Below are positions 17,554 through 25,976 of a stretch of DNA of 64,000 bases, piece by piece. The notes under the pieces are model-generated. The model searched no databases. It saw nothing but the letters and a program-made list of their open reading frames with translations, and was not told the DNA's origin. Where the stretch lies: contig JAZUIV010000058.1 in the NCBI GenBank assembly GCA_045642485.1, positions 62,001 through 126,000 of the forward strand, written 5' to 3'. Positions within the stretch are counted from its first letter, which is position 1, and each line of letters begins with the position of its first letter. The DNA comes from Cacconaster sp045642485 (GTDB lineage Bacteria > Bacteroidota > Bacteroidia > Bacteroidales > UBA932). The position numbers and the translations under genes are program-made.

Positions 17554-19479
17554 ATGGCAACTAACGGTTACAAATGGAAATACGGCTCTCTGGGAGGAGC
17601 CATACGCATCGCTGTGGAGAACGGCGAAGACATTGCACATCTGGGCGAACTTGACCAGAAACTGTGGACGGTACTCAGCTGCCCGACTCAAGGCCTTGAA
17701 TTCAACGGGAGATTCCTGGAGATTCTCGATACCGACAAAGATGGCAGAATCAGAATCAACGAAGTGGTGGAAGCATCAAGATGGATAACATCCGTCCTGA
17801 AGAACCCCGACAGGCTTCTGGACGACCAGACAGAGATTGCTCTGGATGAAATCAATGTCGAGAACCCGGATGGAGCGGCTCTGCTTGCTTCAGCCAGGAA
17901 GGTGCTGGAAGCTCTTTCAAAGGAGAAAGACTCCATCAGTCTTGAAGACGTTCAGCAATATATCGCCGGCATCGACCAGAGATGCGCCGCAGTGAAGGAA
18001 GCGGCCATCAAGAAAGAGACCCTCAGCGCCCCATACGCTGAAAAAAGCGAAGATGCGGCGGCCGCATTCCAGGCCATCCGCGCGAAAGTTGACGATTTCT
18101 TCGTCAGATGCAGCCTGGTTCAGTTCGATGCCGACTGCAACGGAGTTCTTGACGTATCCGTCGACAGCATAGCCGCCATCAGCGGAGAGAATCTCTCCGG
18201 CTGTGCCGACAAGATTGCGAACCAACCGATTGCCAGACCGTCCGAAAAGCTTGAACTGCCTCTCCTTCAGGGTCTCAACCCTTCCTGGAAAGCGGCTTTC
18301 GGATCATTCAAGGCTTTGGTTCTTGACGAGGAATTTCCCGGAGCAACCTCAATCACGGAGGAGCAATGGAAATCCGTTTCATCGAAGATTGACTCGTATA
18401 CCTCCCGCAAGGCGGAAATCGCAGGATTGAGCGCAGAGGTGCTCGACGGTTCCCTGGCAGAAGAAAGGGCCTTCATCGCTCCCCTCGAGAAATTCACCCT
18501 GCTGATTGGGAATTTCTACACATTCCTCAGCAACTACGTATCATTCAAGGATTTCTACAGGAAGATACGTCCGGCTGTATTCCAGGCAGGAGTTCTTTAC
18601 ATAGACCAGCGTGCCTGCGACCTCTGCATCAGAGTGTCGGATTTAAGCAAACACGCTGACATAGCGGGCACTAGCGGAATGTTCCTGATTTACTGCGACT
18701 GCACCTCAAAGGTGAAGGGCGAGACCATCAAAATCGCGGCCGTGATGACTGAGGGTGACGTCAGCAGAATCAGGGTAGGCACAAATGCGGTGTTCTACGA
18801 CAGGAACGGTCTTGATTGGGACGCCACTGTCACGAAAGTCGTGGACAATCCAATCAGTATCCGTCAGGCTATGTGGAGCCCTTATCGCAAATTCTTCAAC
18901 TGGTGCGAAAGTCAGATCAACAAGTTCGCCGCAAACAAGGAGAGCAAGAGTTTCGACAATATGACCTCCGCCGCAACGGATTCAACCGCGCAGGCAGCCT
19001 CCGGAGAGGCCAAGGCGGCCGACGGCAAGAAGCAAGCCTTCGACATCGCCAAGTTCTGCGGCATCTTCGCAGCCATAGGAATGGCCCTGGGCTATATCGG
19101 ATCGTTCCTCGTAAACGCGTTGACAGGGTTCCTTAAACTCACCTGGTGGCAGATGCCGCTGTCAATCCTCGCGATAATGCTTCTGATTTCAGGGCCGTCG
19201 ATGATCATCGCCTACCTCAAACTCCGGAAGAGAAATCTCGGACCTGTCCTCAACGCCAACGGTTGGGCCATCAACTCTACGGCAATCGTCAACACCAAAT
19301 TCGGAGCGAGCCTTACCAAGACGGCAAAATATCCGAAAATCAATCTCTATGACCCTTACGCGGACAAGAAGACCCCGACCTGGAAAAAATGGTTGTGGGC
19401 GATAATCATCATCGCCATAGCCGCAGGCATCACCCTTTTCGCTACCGGAATCCTGCATTGCCCCTGCATAGGTTGCTGA
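17554..19479 (+). CDS. Uncharacterised EF-hand membrane protein
   Basis: I do not recognise a described function. From the ATG at 17554 the product has 641 residues. A canonical EF-hand loop DTDKDGRIRINE sits at residues 59-70, and a second, weaker one (DADCNGVLDV) near residue 190. The middle is helical and soluble-looking; a disordered Ala/Ser/Lys linker leads to a C-terminal domain with two or three hydrophobic segments, the last (AIIIIAIAAGITLFATGIL) followed by the short tail HCPCIGC. So a calcium-responsive or structural protein with a large cytosolic part and a C-terminal anchor is suggested. Possibly cotranscribed with the methyltransferase; ends before a large hairpin. Confidence 0.75.
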   Translation: MATNGYKWKYGSLGGAIRIAVENGEDIAHLGELDQKLWTVLSCPTQGLEFNGRFLEILDTDKDGRIRINEVVEASRWITSVLKNPDRLLDDQTEIALDEINVENPDGAALLASARKVLEALSKEKDSISLEDVQQYIAGIDQRCAAVKEAAIKKETLSAPYAEKSEDAAAAFQAIRAKVDDFFVRCSLVQFDADCNGVLDVSVDSIAAISGENLSGCADKIANQPIARPSEKLELPLLQGLNPSWKAAFGSFKALVLDEEFPGATSITEEQWKSVSSKIDSYTSRKAEIAGLSAEVLDGSLAEERAFIAPLEKFTLLIGNFYTFLSNYVSFKDFYRKIRPAVFQAGVLYIDQRACDLCIRVSDLSKHADIAGTSGMFLIYCDCTSKVKGETIKIAAVMTEGDVSRIRVGTNAVFYDRNGLDWDATVTKVVDNPISIRQAMWSPYRKFFNWCESQINKFAANKESKSFDNMTSAATDSTAQAASGEAKAADGKKQAFDIAKFCGIFAAIGMALGYIGSFLVNALTGFLKLTWWQMPLSILAIMLLISGPSMIIAYLKLRKRNLGPVLNANGWAINSTAIVNTKFGASLTKTAKYPKINLYDPYADKKTPTWKKWLWAIIIIAIAAGITLFATGILHCPCIGC

Positions 19480-19494
19480 CGCCACTGGCACTGA

Positions 19495-19546
19495 TTACGA
19501 CAGACGGGAGGGCTGGCCAATTGGCCGGCCCTCCCGTCTGTCGTAA
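19495..19546 (+). terminator. 26-bp hairpin between the EF-hand gene and mraZ
   Basis: 19495-19520 pairs with 19521-19546, with a single T-G mismatch and essentially no loop apart from the central AATT. The following sequence is only weakly T-rich, so it may act as a barrier or terminator separating the dcw cluster from the upstream unit. Confidence 0.65.
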
Positions 19547-19573
19547 CGCTTCTTTTGAACGGTTGATAAAATT

Positions 19574-19626
19574 GTGGAAAAAAATGTAAAAAAGTGGAAA
19601 AAAGTGGAAAAATGTTTTTACCTTTG
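19574..19626 (+). promoter_or_regulatory. mraZ promoter with four 10-bp MraZ-operator-like repeats
   Basis: Four repeats in exact 10-bp register: GTGGAAAAAA (19574), ATGTAAAAAA (19584, degenerate), GTGGAAAAAA (19594), GTGGAAAAAT (19604-19613). Five bases later comes the -7 element TACCTTTG at 19619-19626. MraZ is known to bind direct repeats of a TGGG-type core spaced 10 bp in its own promoter, so this is read as its autoregulatory site with a GTGGA core in this organism. Confidence 0.8.
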
Positions 19627-19664
19627 TGTTGCATATCACACATAAAATATAGGATTTGAAGGCT

Positions 19665-20105
19665 ATGTTCATAGGCAGCTACAGAGCGAAAGTTGATGAC
19701 AGGGGAAGATTGATTTTCCCCTCCGCCTTCAAGTCCTCTCTCGACGGAAACGCCGACCTTCGCTTTGTAGTCAAGAAATCACTGTTCGCCCCCTGTCTGG
19801 AGATGTACGAGTTCAGCAGGTGGGAGGCAGAAAGCGAAGAAGTGAGGAAGAAACTCAATTTCTTCAACAAGGAGCATGCGTTGTTCTGGCGCGAATATAT
19901 GCGCGGCACAGCGACTGTCGAACCCGATGCCAAATTAGGCCGCCTCACCATCCCCAAGGAGCTGATGGCTCAGGCCGGAATCGGCAAGGAGGTCATCTTC
20001 GCAGGGAACAACCACATAATTGAAGTCTGGTCGAAAGATACATATGAATCTTCTCAGCTGAGCAGCGGGGATTTCGTTGCTCTTGCAGAGAAAATATTGG
20101 GATAG
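19665..20105 (+). CDS. mraZ: Transcriptional regulator MraZ
   Basis: AbrB-fold DNA-binding protein heading the dcw cluster and repressing it in bacteria where it was studied. The start MFIGSYRAKVDDRGR at 19665 matches the family (an upstream in-frame TTG at 19656 is less likely); 146 aa. Both SpoVT/AbrB halves are visible: DDRGRLIFPSAFK (~10-22) and DAKLGRLTIPKELMAQAGI (~90-108). It follows its repeat-bearing promoter with a 38-nt leader and precedes rsmH by 11 nt. Confidence 0.95.
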   Translation: MFIGSYRAKVDDRGRLIFPSAFKSSLDGNADLRFVVKKSLFAPCLEMYEFSRWEAESEEVRKKLNFFNKEHALFWREYMRGTATVEPDAKLGRLTIPKELMAQAGIGKEVIFAGNNHIIEVWSKDTYESSQLSSGDFVALAEKILG

Positions 20106-20116
20106 GAGGATATCGG

Positions 20117-20971
20117 ATGCCAGCCTATCACATACCCGTTCTGCTGAATCAAAGCGTTTCGGCACTGGATGTCAAAGCCGATGGTGTGTACGTCGATGCA
20201 ACTTTCGGCGGCGGAGGTCACAGTATGGAGATTCTGAAACATCTGGGAGAGAACGGAAGACTGCTGGTGTTCGACCAGGATGCCGACGCGCTGGCAAACG
20301 TGCCCCGCGACGGCAGAGTGGTACCCGTTCACGGAAACTTCAGGTTCATCCACAACTACTTGAGATATGCCGGATATGGCAGTGTCGATGGAATCCTGGC
20401 CGATCTCGGAGTCTCCTCCCATCAGTTCGATACCGGAGAGAGGGGGTTCTCCTTCAGATTCGACGCCCCTCTGGATATGAGGATGAATGTCCGGTCTCAA
20501 CTCAACGCGGAAGACATTGTGAACGATTATCCGGAAGAAGAACTTGCAAAAATCCTTCATTTGTACGGGGAAGTGGAAGGAAGCCGGCGCATAGCCGACC
20601 TTATCTGCCGCGCCAGGGAGAATGCCCGCATCCGCACCACGGGCGATTTGAGCAAGGCAGTGGAGAGTGCCCTCCCGAAAATTGCCAGAAGCAAATATCT
20701 GGCGAAGATTTATCAGGCGCTCCGCATTGAGGTCAATCACGAGATGGCCTCTCTTGAGGGCCTTATGGAAGGTGCGGCAAAATCCCTCAAACCGGGAGGA
20801 GTGTTTTCGGTCATCACCTACCACTCCCTGGAAGACAGGATTGTAAAGAACTGCTTCAGATCCTCCCTATACCGGCAGGTCAACAAAAAACCGATTCTTC
20901 CGGATGAGGATGAAATGGAAGCCAACCCCAGAGCACGCAGTGCCAAACTTAGAATAGCGCAGAAGATATGA
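20117..20971 (+). CDS. rsmH: 16S rRNA m4C1402 methyltransferase RsmH
   Basis: N4-methylates C1402 of 16S rRNA. The 284-residue protein has HIPVLLNQSV at the start, the SAM motif DATFGGGGHSMEIL, GILADLGVSSHQFDTGERGFSFRFDAPLDMRM (read in pieces), and YHSLEDRIVKNCF near the end. It is somewhat shorter than the usual 300-315 residues. Its stop overlaps the ftsL start by 4 nt. As usual it lies second in the dcw cluster. Confidence 0.96.
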   Translation: MPAYHIPVLLNQSVSALDVKADGVYVDATFGGGGHSMEILKHLGENGRLLVFDQDADALANVPRDGRVVPVHGNFRFIHNYLRYAGYGSVDGILADLGVSSHQFDTGERGFSFRFDAPLDMRMNVRSQLNAEDIVNDYPEEELAKILHLYGEVEGSRRIADLICRARENARIRTTGDLSKAVESALPKIARSKYLAKIYQALRIEVNHEMASLEGLMEGAAKSLKPGGVFSVITYHSLEDRIVKNCFRSSLYRQVNKKPILPDEDEMEANPRARSAKLRIAQKI

Positions 20972-21345
20972 CGAAGGTTACTTTCAAAAAATGGCTTTCG
21001 AAGGGCCTCAACTGGCTGGGAAAACTTCTCGGCGGCGATATCCTGCTCAAATTCGATATGGGACGTTTTCTCGGGCTGGTGTGCTGTATCTTTCTCCTGA
21101 TAAGCGCAATGATTGCCTGGAGCCTCACCGTGGAAAGCGATATGGTAAAAATCAAGGACAACGAAAAAAAACTGGAAGGTCTGAGGATTCACTACCATCA
21201 AGCCCAACTCAACTATGTCGGAATGGACAGCCGTTCCACCGTCAACAAAATGCTGGAAACCTACAAGTCAAAACTTCACGCACCGGCCTGCCCCCCGAAT
21301 CGAATCATACTTTATAAACAGCAGCAGAATGAAAGCCAACCTTAG
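20968..21345 (+). CDS. ftsL: Cell division protein FtsL-like
   Basis: Small bitopic divisome protein. In 125 residues: a cytosolic N-terminus of about 35, one transmembrane helix (GLVCCIFLLISAMIAWSLTV), then a short periplasmic helix with leucine-zipper spacing (IKDNEKKLEGLRIHYHQAQL). Sequence identity in this family is low; the call rests on size, topology and position between rsmH and ftsI. It overlaps both neighbours (4 nt and 17 nt), which suggests translational coupling. Confidence 0.85.
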   Translation: MTKVTFKKWLSKGLNWLGKLLGGDILLKFDMGRFLGLVCCIFLLISAMIAWSLTVESDMVKIKDNEKKLEGLRIHYHQAQLNYVGMDSRSTVNKMLETYKSKLHAPACPPNRIILYKQQQNESQP

Positions 21346-23353
21346 AGCCATAGGAATTGCGTATGTCATAGTCCTTGTTATGGCAATCCTTTCGATAGTC
21401 AGAATCATCGACCTCCAGTTCGTGCACAAGCCCACAGACAGGAGTCTCGTAAAAAAGACGCAGGACACTATGGTTCTTGAGTGCACAAGAGGAAGCATCA
21501 TCGCGTCCGACGGGAGGTATCTGGCCTTCTCCATACCGGAATACCGGCTGGCATTCGACCCCTGCCAATCCGCAGACACCCTTTTCGAGAACAACATTGA
21601 TTCCCTTTCCATACGTCTTGCAGAATTTTACAAAGACAGGAAAGCTTCCGAATACAGAGGGACACTTATCAGGGCGAGAGCGGCCAAAAAGCGTTTCCTC
21701 TATGTCAACAAGGCACTGCTCACCTACCAGCAGATGAAAGAGGTTTCGTCCTTCCCCATCTTCAGGGCCGGGCAGCGCCGCGGAGGAGTGCGGTTCGAGA
21801 AGGTGGACCACCGCACCTACCCGTACGGAAGGCTCGGTTTCAGGACGCTGGGATACCTTAAAGACAGGACTCAGGTCCCTGTCGTGGGAATAGAAGGTTA
21901 CTGCGACAGTATTCTCAGAGGTAAAGACGGAATGCAGCCCACAAGGCTGACTGAAGGGAACAACTGGATAGTCGATTTTGAAAGAGAGTCCATTCCTCCA
22001 GAAAACGGCACCGACGTACAGATTACCATTGACGTGGATATGCAGGACATCGCCCAGACTGCAATGATGCGCACGCTGGACAAAACCACTGAACTTCATG
22101 CCGGGACGGTGATTCTGATGGAAGTGGCCACGGGAGAAATCAAGGCGATGGTGAACCTCGAGAAGAACGGCAGAGGAGGATTCGACGAAACGATGAACTA
22201 CGCAATCGGAAGGAAAGGCGAGCCGGGTTCTGTTTTCAAGGCCGCAACTCTGGCCTGCATGATTGAGGAACACGGCGTGAACCTAGAAGACGAAGTTCCG
22301 GCAACTGTAAACTGGGCCTATGGGAAAAGGATATTTTCAGACCACTACCTTAGCAAATACGGATCCACAATATCCATACAGAGAGGCTTCGAGATTTCTT
22401 CCAACAATGTATTCAGGATGCTGGCCGCCAAATACTACAGCGACCATCCCGACGATTTTATGAATTATCTGACAGAAAAACTCCGTATAACCAAGGATTT
22501 TCCCTTTGAGCTCAAAGGATTCAGCCACGCCAACATAAAATCCACGAAGAGCAGATCCTGGAGTCCTGCGGACCTCCCTCAAATAGGGATGGGATATACG
22601 GTGGAAATAACTCCCCTGCATACTCTCAACTTTTATAATGCATTGGCCAACAATGGGGTTATGGTCAGGCCGCATCTTATCAGGAACTACCAGAAAGACG
22701 GTGTTATCGTCAAGGAGTTCCCTACTGAAGAGATGGCGACAATATGCAAGCCTGAAACGGCGGCAAAAATAAGAAAAGCGATGAGGGGTGTCGTGGAGCA
22801 CGAGGGCGGTACAGGCTATTGGGTATTCAAGGGCTGTCCGGTCAACGTTGCGGGCAAGACAGGAACCGCGAGAATAGTATTCCCCGGCACAGGGTCCTAC
22901 AAAGACCGGGAGGGAAGACTCATGCACCAGGCCACCTTCATCGGAATTTTTCCGTATGAAGCGCCCAAATACAGTATGATAGCGGTTGTTTATTCCGAGC
23001 CCACACATCACAATTTCTACGGCGCCACCTGGTGCGGTCCCGTGTTCCGGGAAATAACGGAGCAGATTTATGCCTCAGCTTCCCAATGGAACGAGCCGTT
23101 GAAGGCGAATGCCGACCTTCCCGTCGGGATTAAGGCAGCCGGCATTGACAAAACAGAACTCGGAGAGCCCGACGTGACCGGATTCGGGTTGAAAGAGGCC
23201 GTCTCCATATTGGAAAAAGAAGGATATACCGTCCAATGCACCGGGCGGGGCACAGTCTCCGGCCAGCATCGTAAAGACAGCCTGTCCAGATTAATAGAAC
23301 TCACATTGAACGAACCCTGCAATGAAACTTCGCGACATATTAAAAGGCATTGA
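21329..23353 (+). CDS. ftsI: Peptidoglycan transpeptidase FtsI (PBP3-type) with PASTA domain
   Basis: Septal cell-wall cross-linking enzyme. From the ATG at 21329 the product has 674 residues and opens with a membrane anchor (GIAYVIVLVMAILSIVRIIDL). Penicillin-binding motifs: SVFK (active serine, in GEPGSVFKAATL), SSNN, and AGKTGTAR. The C-terminal GEPDVTGFGLKEAVSILEKEGY segment is a PASTA-like domain, usual in Bacteroidota FtsI. It overlaps ftsL by 17 nt and murE by 32 nt. Confidence 0.94.
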   Translation: MKANLRAIGIAYVIVLVMAILSIVRIIDLQFVHKPTDRSLVKKTQDTMVLECTRGSIIASDGRYLAFSIPEYRLAFDPCQSADTLFENNIDSLSIRLAEFYKDRKASEYRGTLIRARAAKKRFLYVNKALLTYQQMKEVSSFPIFRAGQRRGGVRFEKVDHRTYPYGRLGFRTLGYLKDRTQVPVVGIEGYCDSILRGKDGMQPTRLTEGNNWIVDFERESIPPENGTDVQITIDVDMQDIAQTAMMRTLDKTTELHAGTVILMEVATGEIKAMVNLEKNGRGGFDETMNYAIGRKGEPGSVFKAATLACMIEEHGVNLEDEVPATVNWAYGKRIFSDHYLSKYGSTISIQRGFEISSNNVFRMLAAKYYSDHPDDFMNYLTEKLRITKDFPFELKGFSHANIKSTKSRSWSPADLPQIGMGYTVEITPLHTLNFYNALANNGVMVRPHLIRNYQKDGVIVKEFPTEEMATICKPETAAKIRKAMRGVVEHEGGTGYWVFKGCPVNVAGKTGTARIVFPGTGSYKDREGRLMHQATFIGIFPYEAPKYSMIAVVYSEPTHHNFYGATWCGPVFREITEQIYASASQWNEPLKANADLPVGIKAAGIDKTELGEPDVTGFGLKEAVSILEKEGYTVQCTGRGTVSGQHRKDSLSRLIELTLNEPCNETSRHIKRH

Positions 23354-24782
23354 TGCTCTTGCCGTCACCGGCTCTACGGACATTGAGATTTCAAACATCG
23401 TCTTCGACTCCCGCAAATGCACGGCCGGGTCATTATTCGTCGCGATGAACGGAGCCGAAGCCGACGGGCATAAATTCATCGGTGCGGCTTTGGACAACGG
23501 AGCCTCCGCCATAATCTGCGAGAAGGCAGCCATTGGCGAAAATGCCGGGGGTAGCACTTTTGTCTCAGTAGAGGACAGCCGCAAGGCTCTTGCCACCGCT
23601 GCATCCAATTTCTACGGGCATCCTTCTTCCAAATTGAGGCTGGTTGGAATAACCGGCACAAACGGAAAGACCACAACAGTGACACTGCTGTACAATCTGT
23701 TCACGGATATGGGCTACTGTTGCGGGCTTATTTCCACAATTGCCAATTACATCGGCGCGGAAAAGCGAGAAACGGACCACACCACTCCCGACCCGATATC
23801 ACTGAACAGCCTTCTCGCGGATATGGTACGCAAAGGTTGTGAATTCTGCTTCATGGAGGTGAGTTCACACGCCATCGACCAGCAGAGAATCTACGGACTT
23901 GAATTTGCAGCCGGAATTTTCTCAAATCTGACTCACGATCATCTGGACTATCACAAGACATTCGAGGCATACCGGGACTGCAAGAAACGATTTTTCGACG
24001 AACTGTCCCCAAATGCCTTCGCCATAAGCAACATAGACGACAGGAACGGAAGGCTGATGCTGCAGAACACCCCTTCGCACAAAGTCACATATTCCTGCCG
24101 CACCCTTGCAGACTTCAACTGCAAAATCATAGAGGAAAGCATCGAAGGGATGGAAGTGGACATTGACGGCAAGCGGTTGTGGAGCCGATTTATAGGAGCA
24201 CACAACGCATATAATCTGCTGGCTGTCTACAGCACGGCCGTACTGCTCGGCGCGGACAAGGAAGACGTCCTGGTGAAAATGAGCGCGCTCGGCGCAGTCT
24301 CAGGCAGGCTTGAATGTCAGCGCGGGGGCAATGGACTGACAGCTGTCGTTGATTACGCTCACACTCCGGACGCTCTGGAAAATGTCCTCAAAACTCTGCG
24401 CGGCACTTGCCACGACAGACAACTGATATGCGTCTTCGGATGCGGAGGCAACCGCGACAAGACAAAGAGACCGGAGATGGGAGTGATTGCCGCGAAATAT
24501 GCCGACAGGGTGATAGTGACTTCAGACAACCCGAGACACGAAAAGCCCGAAGAAATCATCGCGGACATCAAGGCTGGAATGGACGCGAAGGCCAGATCAA
24601 AATCCATCTTCATAACCGACAGGAAGGAAGCGATACGGACATCCCTGCTCACAGCCTCTGAAGGAGCCGTCATTCTGGTTGCAGGCAAAGGGCACGAAGA
24701 TTACCAGATTATCGGTAATGTCAAGAGCCACTTCAGCGACAAGGAAACCATTACCGAAATTTTCAATGAAATGACAGAATAG
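23322..24782 (+). CDS. murE: UDP-MurNAc-tripeptide synthetase MurE (meso-DAP type)
   Basis: Adds the third amino acid to the peptidoglycan precursor in the cytoplasm. The 486-residue protein has the ATP loop GITGTNGKTTTVTLL, HTTPDP, and the DNPR motif (VTSDNPRHEKPEEI) known to mark enzymes that add meso-diaminopimelate. Length matches the family. The start codon lies 32 nt inside ftsI, and mraY follows after 3 nt. Confidence 0.95.
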   Translation: MKLRDILKGIDALAVTGSTDIEISNIVFDSRKCTAGSLFVAMNGAEADGHKFIGAALDNGASAIICEKAAIGENAGGSTFVSVEDSRKALATAASNFYGHPSSKLRLVGITGTNGKTTTVTLLYNLFTDMGYCCGLISTIANYIGAEKRETDHTTPDPISLNSLLADMVRKGCEFCFMEVSSHAIDQQRIYGLEFAAGIFSNLTHDHLDYHKTFEAYRDCKKRFFDELSPNAFAISNIDDRNGRLMLQNTPSHKVTYSCRTLADFNCKIIEESIEGMEVDIDGKRLWSRFIGAHNAYNLLAVYSTAVLLGADKEDVLVKMSALGAVSGRLECQRGGNGLTAVVDYAHTPDALENVLKTLRGTCHDRQLICVFGCGGNRDKTKRPEMGVIAAKYADRVIVTSDNPRHEKPEEIIADIKAGMDAKARSKSIFITDRKEAIRTSLLTASEGAVILVAGKGHEDYQIIGNVKSHFSDKETITEIFNEMTE

Positions 24783-24785
24783 AAT

Positions 24786-25976
24786 ATGCTTTACCATCTT
24801 TTCGAATATCTGCAGAACCTCGGATACGACTTCCCCGGCATAAGGCTGATGCACTACATCAGTTTCAGGAGCGTATGCTGCGCATTCATGGCAATTCTCA
24901 CCGCGTGGATTCTGGGGGACAAGACCATCAACTTCCTGAGGAGGAAACAAATCGGCGAAAACGTGCGCACCCTGGGGCTGGAAGGAGAACTTCAGAAGAA
25001 AGGCACCCCGACGATGGGAGGAATAATAATCATAGTGTCCATACTGGTTCCGGTCCTTCTCTTCTGCGACCTCTCCAATACGAACATTCTGCTTCTGACC
25101 GTCACCACCCTGTGGCTTGGCCTTCTGGGTTTCACGGATGACTATATCAAGGTTTTCAAAAAGAACAAGGATGGACTGAGTCCGAAAGCGAAACTGATTG
25201 CCCAACTGGCGCTCGGTCTGGCTGTGGGATTGACACTTTACCTGACTTCATCAAACGGAACAAGTTACAGCCATACCACAATTCCCTTCTTCAAAGGGAA
25301 TGAATTCGACTATAAATGGCTCGTACCCGGAAGCGGGCCTGTGATCAGGGCAATCCAGGGCGGGCTTTATGTGATAATCATTGCCTTCATCATCACAGCC
25401 TGCTCCAACGGGACCAACCTTGCTGACGGGATGGACGGAATGACTGCCGGCATAAGCGCAGTGGTGGGAGCAACCCTGGGTATCCTCGCATACCTCTCCG
25501 GTCACACCGGATATGCCGAATACCTGAACATAATGTTTCTCCCTGATGTCGGAGAAATATCAGTCTATACCTGTGCATTCGTAGGGGCTCTTCTCGGGTT
25601 CCTGTGGTACAACTGCTTCCCTGCCCAGGTCTTTATGGGTGACACGGGCAGTCTGGCGCTGGGAGGCATAATCGGCGTCCTTGCGGTGCTTATAAGGAAG
25701 GAGCTGCTGCTCCCCATCCTGTGCGGCATTTTCCTTGTCGAAAGCATCTCCGTAATGATTCAAAGATTCTATTTCAAATACACGAAAAAGAAAACGGGAA
25801 CAGGCGTGCGGGTCTTCAGAATGGCTCCCCTACACCATCATTTCCAGAAAACCAACCCCGACGCGATTCTGCAGCATCCCGCCAGAATCCAGCCGGAAAA
25901 CAGGATTGTTGTCCGTTTCTGGATTGTTTCCATAATTCTCGCAGTGTTCACAGTAATAACACTTAAGATACGATGA
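24786..25976 (+). CDS. mraY: Phospho-MurNAc-pentapeptide transferase MraY
   Basis: Inner-membrane enzyme making lipid I from UDP-MurNAc-pentapeptide and undecaprenyl phosphate. The 396-residue protein has about ten hydrophobic segments and the family motifs GTPTMGG, LGFTDDYIKV (acidic pair), NGTNLADGMDGMTAG, and MAPLHHHF close to the C-terminus. It is longer than E. coli MraY (360) because of an extra loop near residues 150-180, a common Bacteroidota feature. It overlaps murD by 4 nt. Confidence 0.95.
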   Translation: MLYHLFEYLQNLGYDFPGIRLMHYISFRSVCCAFMAILTAWILGDKTINFLRRKQIGENVRTLGLEGELQKKGTPTMGGIIIIVSILVPVLLFCDLSNTNILLLTVTTLWLGLLGFTDDYIKVFKKNKDGLSPKAKLIAQLALGLAVGLTLYLTSSNGTSYSHTTIPFFKGNEFDYKWLVPGSGPVIRAIQGGLYVIIIAFIITACSNGTNLADGMDGMTAGISAVVGATLGILAYLSGHTGYAEYLNIMFLPDVGEISVYTCAFVGALLGFLWYNCFPAQVFMGDTGSLALGGIIGVLAVLIRKELLLPILCGIFLVESISVMIQRFYFKYTKKKTGTGVRVFRMAPLHHHFQKTNPDAILQHPARIQPENRIVVRFWIVSIILAVFTVITLKIR

